Position numbers and translations under genes: made by a program
From: Hyphomicrobiales bacterium
GTDB lineage: Bacteria > Pseudomonadota > Alphaproteobacteria > Rhizobiales > Beijerinckiaceae
Length of the DNA: 64,000 nt
Reading direction: 5' to 3'
NCBI GenBank assembly: GCA_900466745.1
Contig: UBNE01000012.1
Span: 1-64,000, forward strand
In this document: positions 63,614 through 64,000 of the stretch, piece by piece
How positions within the stretch are numbered: position 1 is the stretch's first letter
Layout: the number at the start of each line of letters is the position of its first letter
The notes under the pieces: model-generated
What the model saw: only the letters and a program-made list of their open reading frames with translations
Databases searched by the model: none
Told to the model about the DNA's origin: nothing

Positions 63614-64000
<387 letters not shown>

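Overview
This window is the chromosome of a high-GC alphaproteobacterium of the Hyphomicrobiales, plausibly Bosea or a close relative. This rests on the conserved blocks lptC-lptA-lptB-rpoN-hpf-ptsN and rpsA/sppA/ihfB/lapA, an EF-P with its beta-lysylation enzymes, a GlnD uridylyltransferase, and dispersed palindromic repeats of rhizobial type. Species identity is inference. I found no rRNA, tRNA, CRISPR array, prophage or replication origin.

1-3270 is a degraded mobile-element zone: an IS3-family remnant, an AT-rich pair of ORFs that look like one frameshifted transglutaminase-like gene, a complete but frameshifted IS5-family element with perfect 20-bp ends at CTAG, and a truncated second IS5-family transposase. 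3268-11285 is the most distinctive accessory region: a minus-strand cluster encoding an IclR regulator, a fused HyuA/HyuB (5-oxoprolinase/hydantoinase) protein, an OPT-family transporter, an AroM-family protein with two racemase-like cysteines, and an RraA-family aldolase-like protein. A perfect IclR-type palindrome lies just upstream of the regulator. The set reads as import and ring-opening of a cyclic amide or pyroglutamyl-type compound; the substrate is unknown.

11616-24704 holds a LuxR-type regulator, anmK, two tandem DUF1330 genes, pyrF, a TauE-type permease, a FrnE-like thiol oxidoreductase, the epmB-epmA/efp module, an ArsR-rhodanese persulfide-type operon facing a frameshifted AhpD-like gene, a glyoxalase II-like hydrolase, class I fumarase and ptsN. 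24776-35728 carries hpf, rpoN, lptB-lptA-lptC, a short RNase D, DUF805, dapE, truA, fmt and def. 35842-48539 has rmuC, an OsmC protein, an ssu-type ABC transporter, glnD, grpE (with a sigma-32-like promoter overlapping the glnD stop), a TRIC-type channel, alkB, dapB and a Tim44-domain protein. 48650-64000 has a 27-residue membrane microprotein, an extensin-like lipoprotein facing MepA, an ornithine cyclodeaminase-family gene, lapA, ihfB, sppA, a YegD-like Hsp70, rpsA, lemA-M48 protease, an HCCA isomerase-like gene, argG, small ORFs and the 3' part of fabI.

Many start codons were chosen from family alignment knowledge and visible ribosome binding sites, so several differ from the longest ORF. 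The long open frames antisense to real genes are GC-driven shadows and are not annotated.
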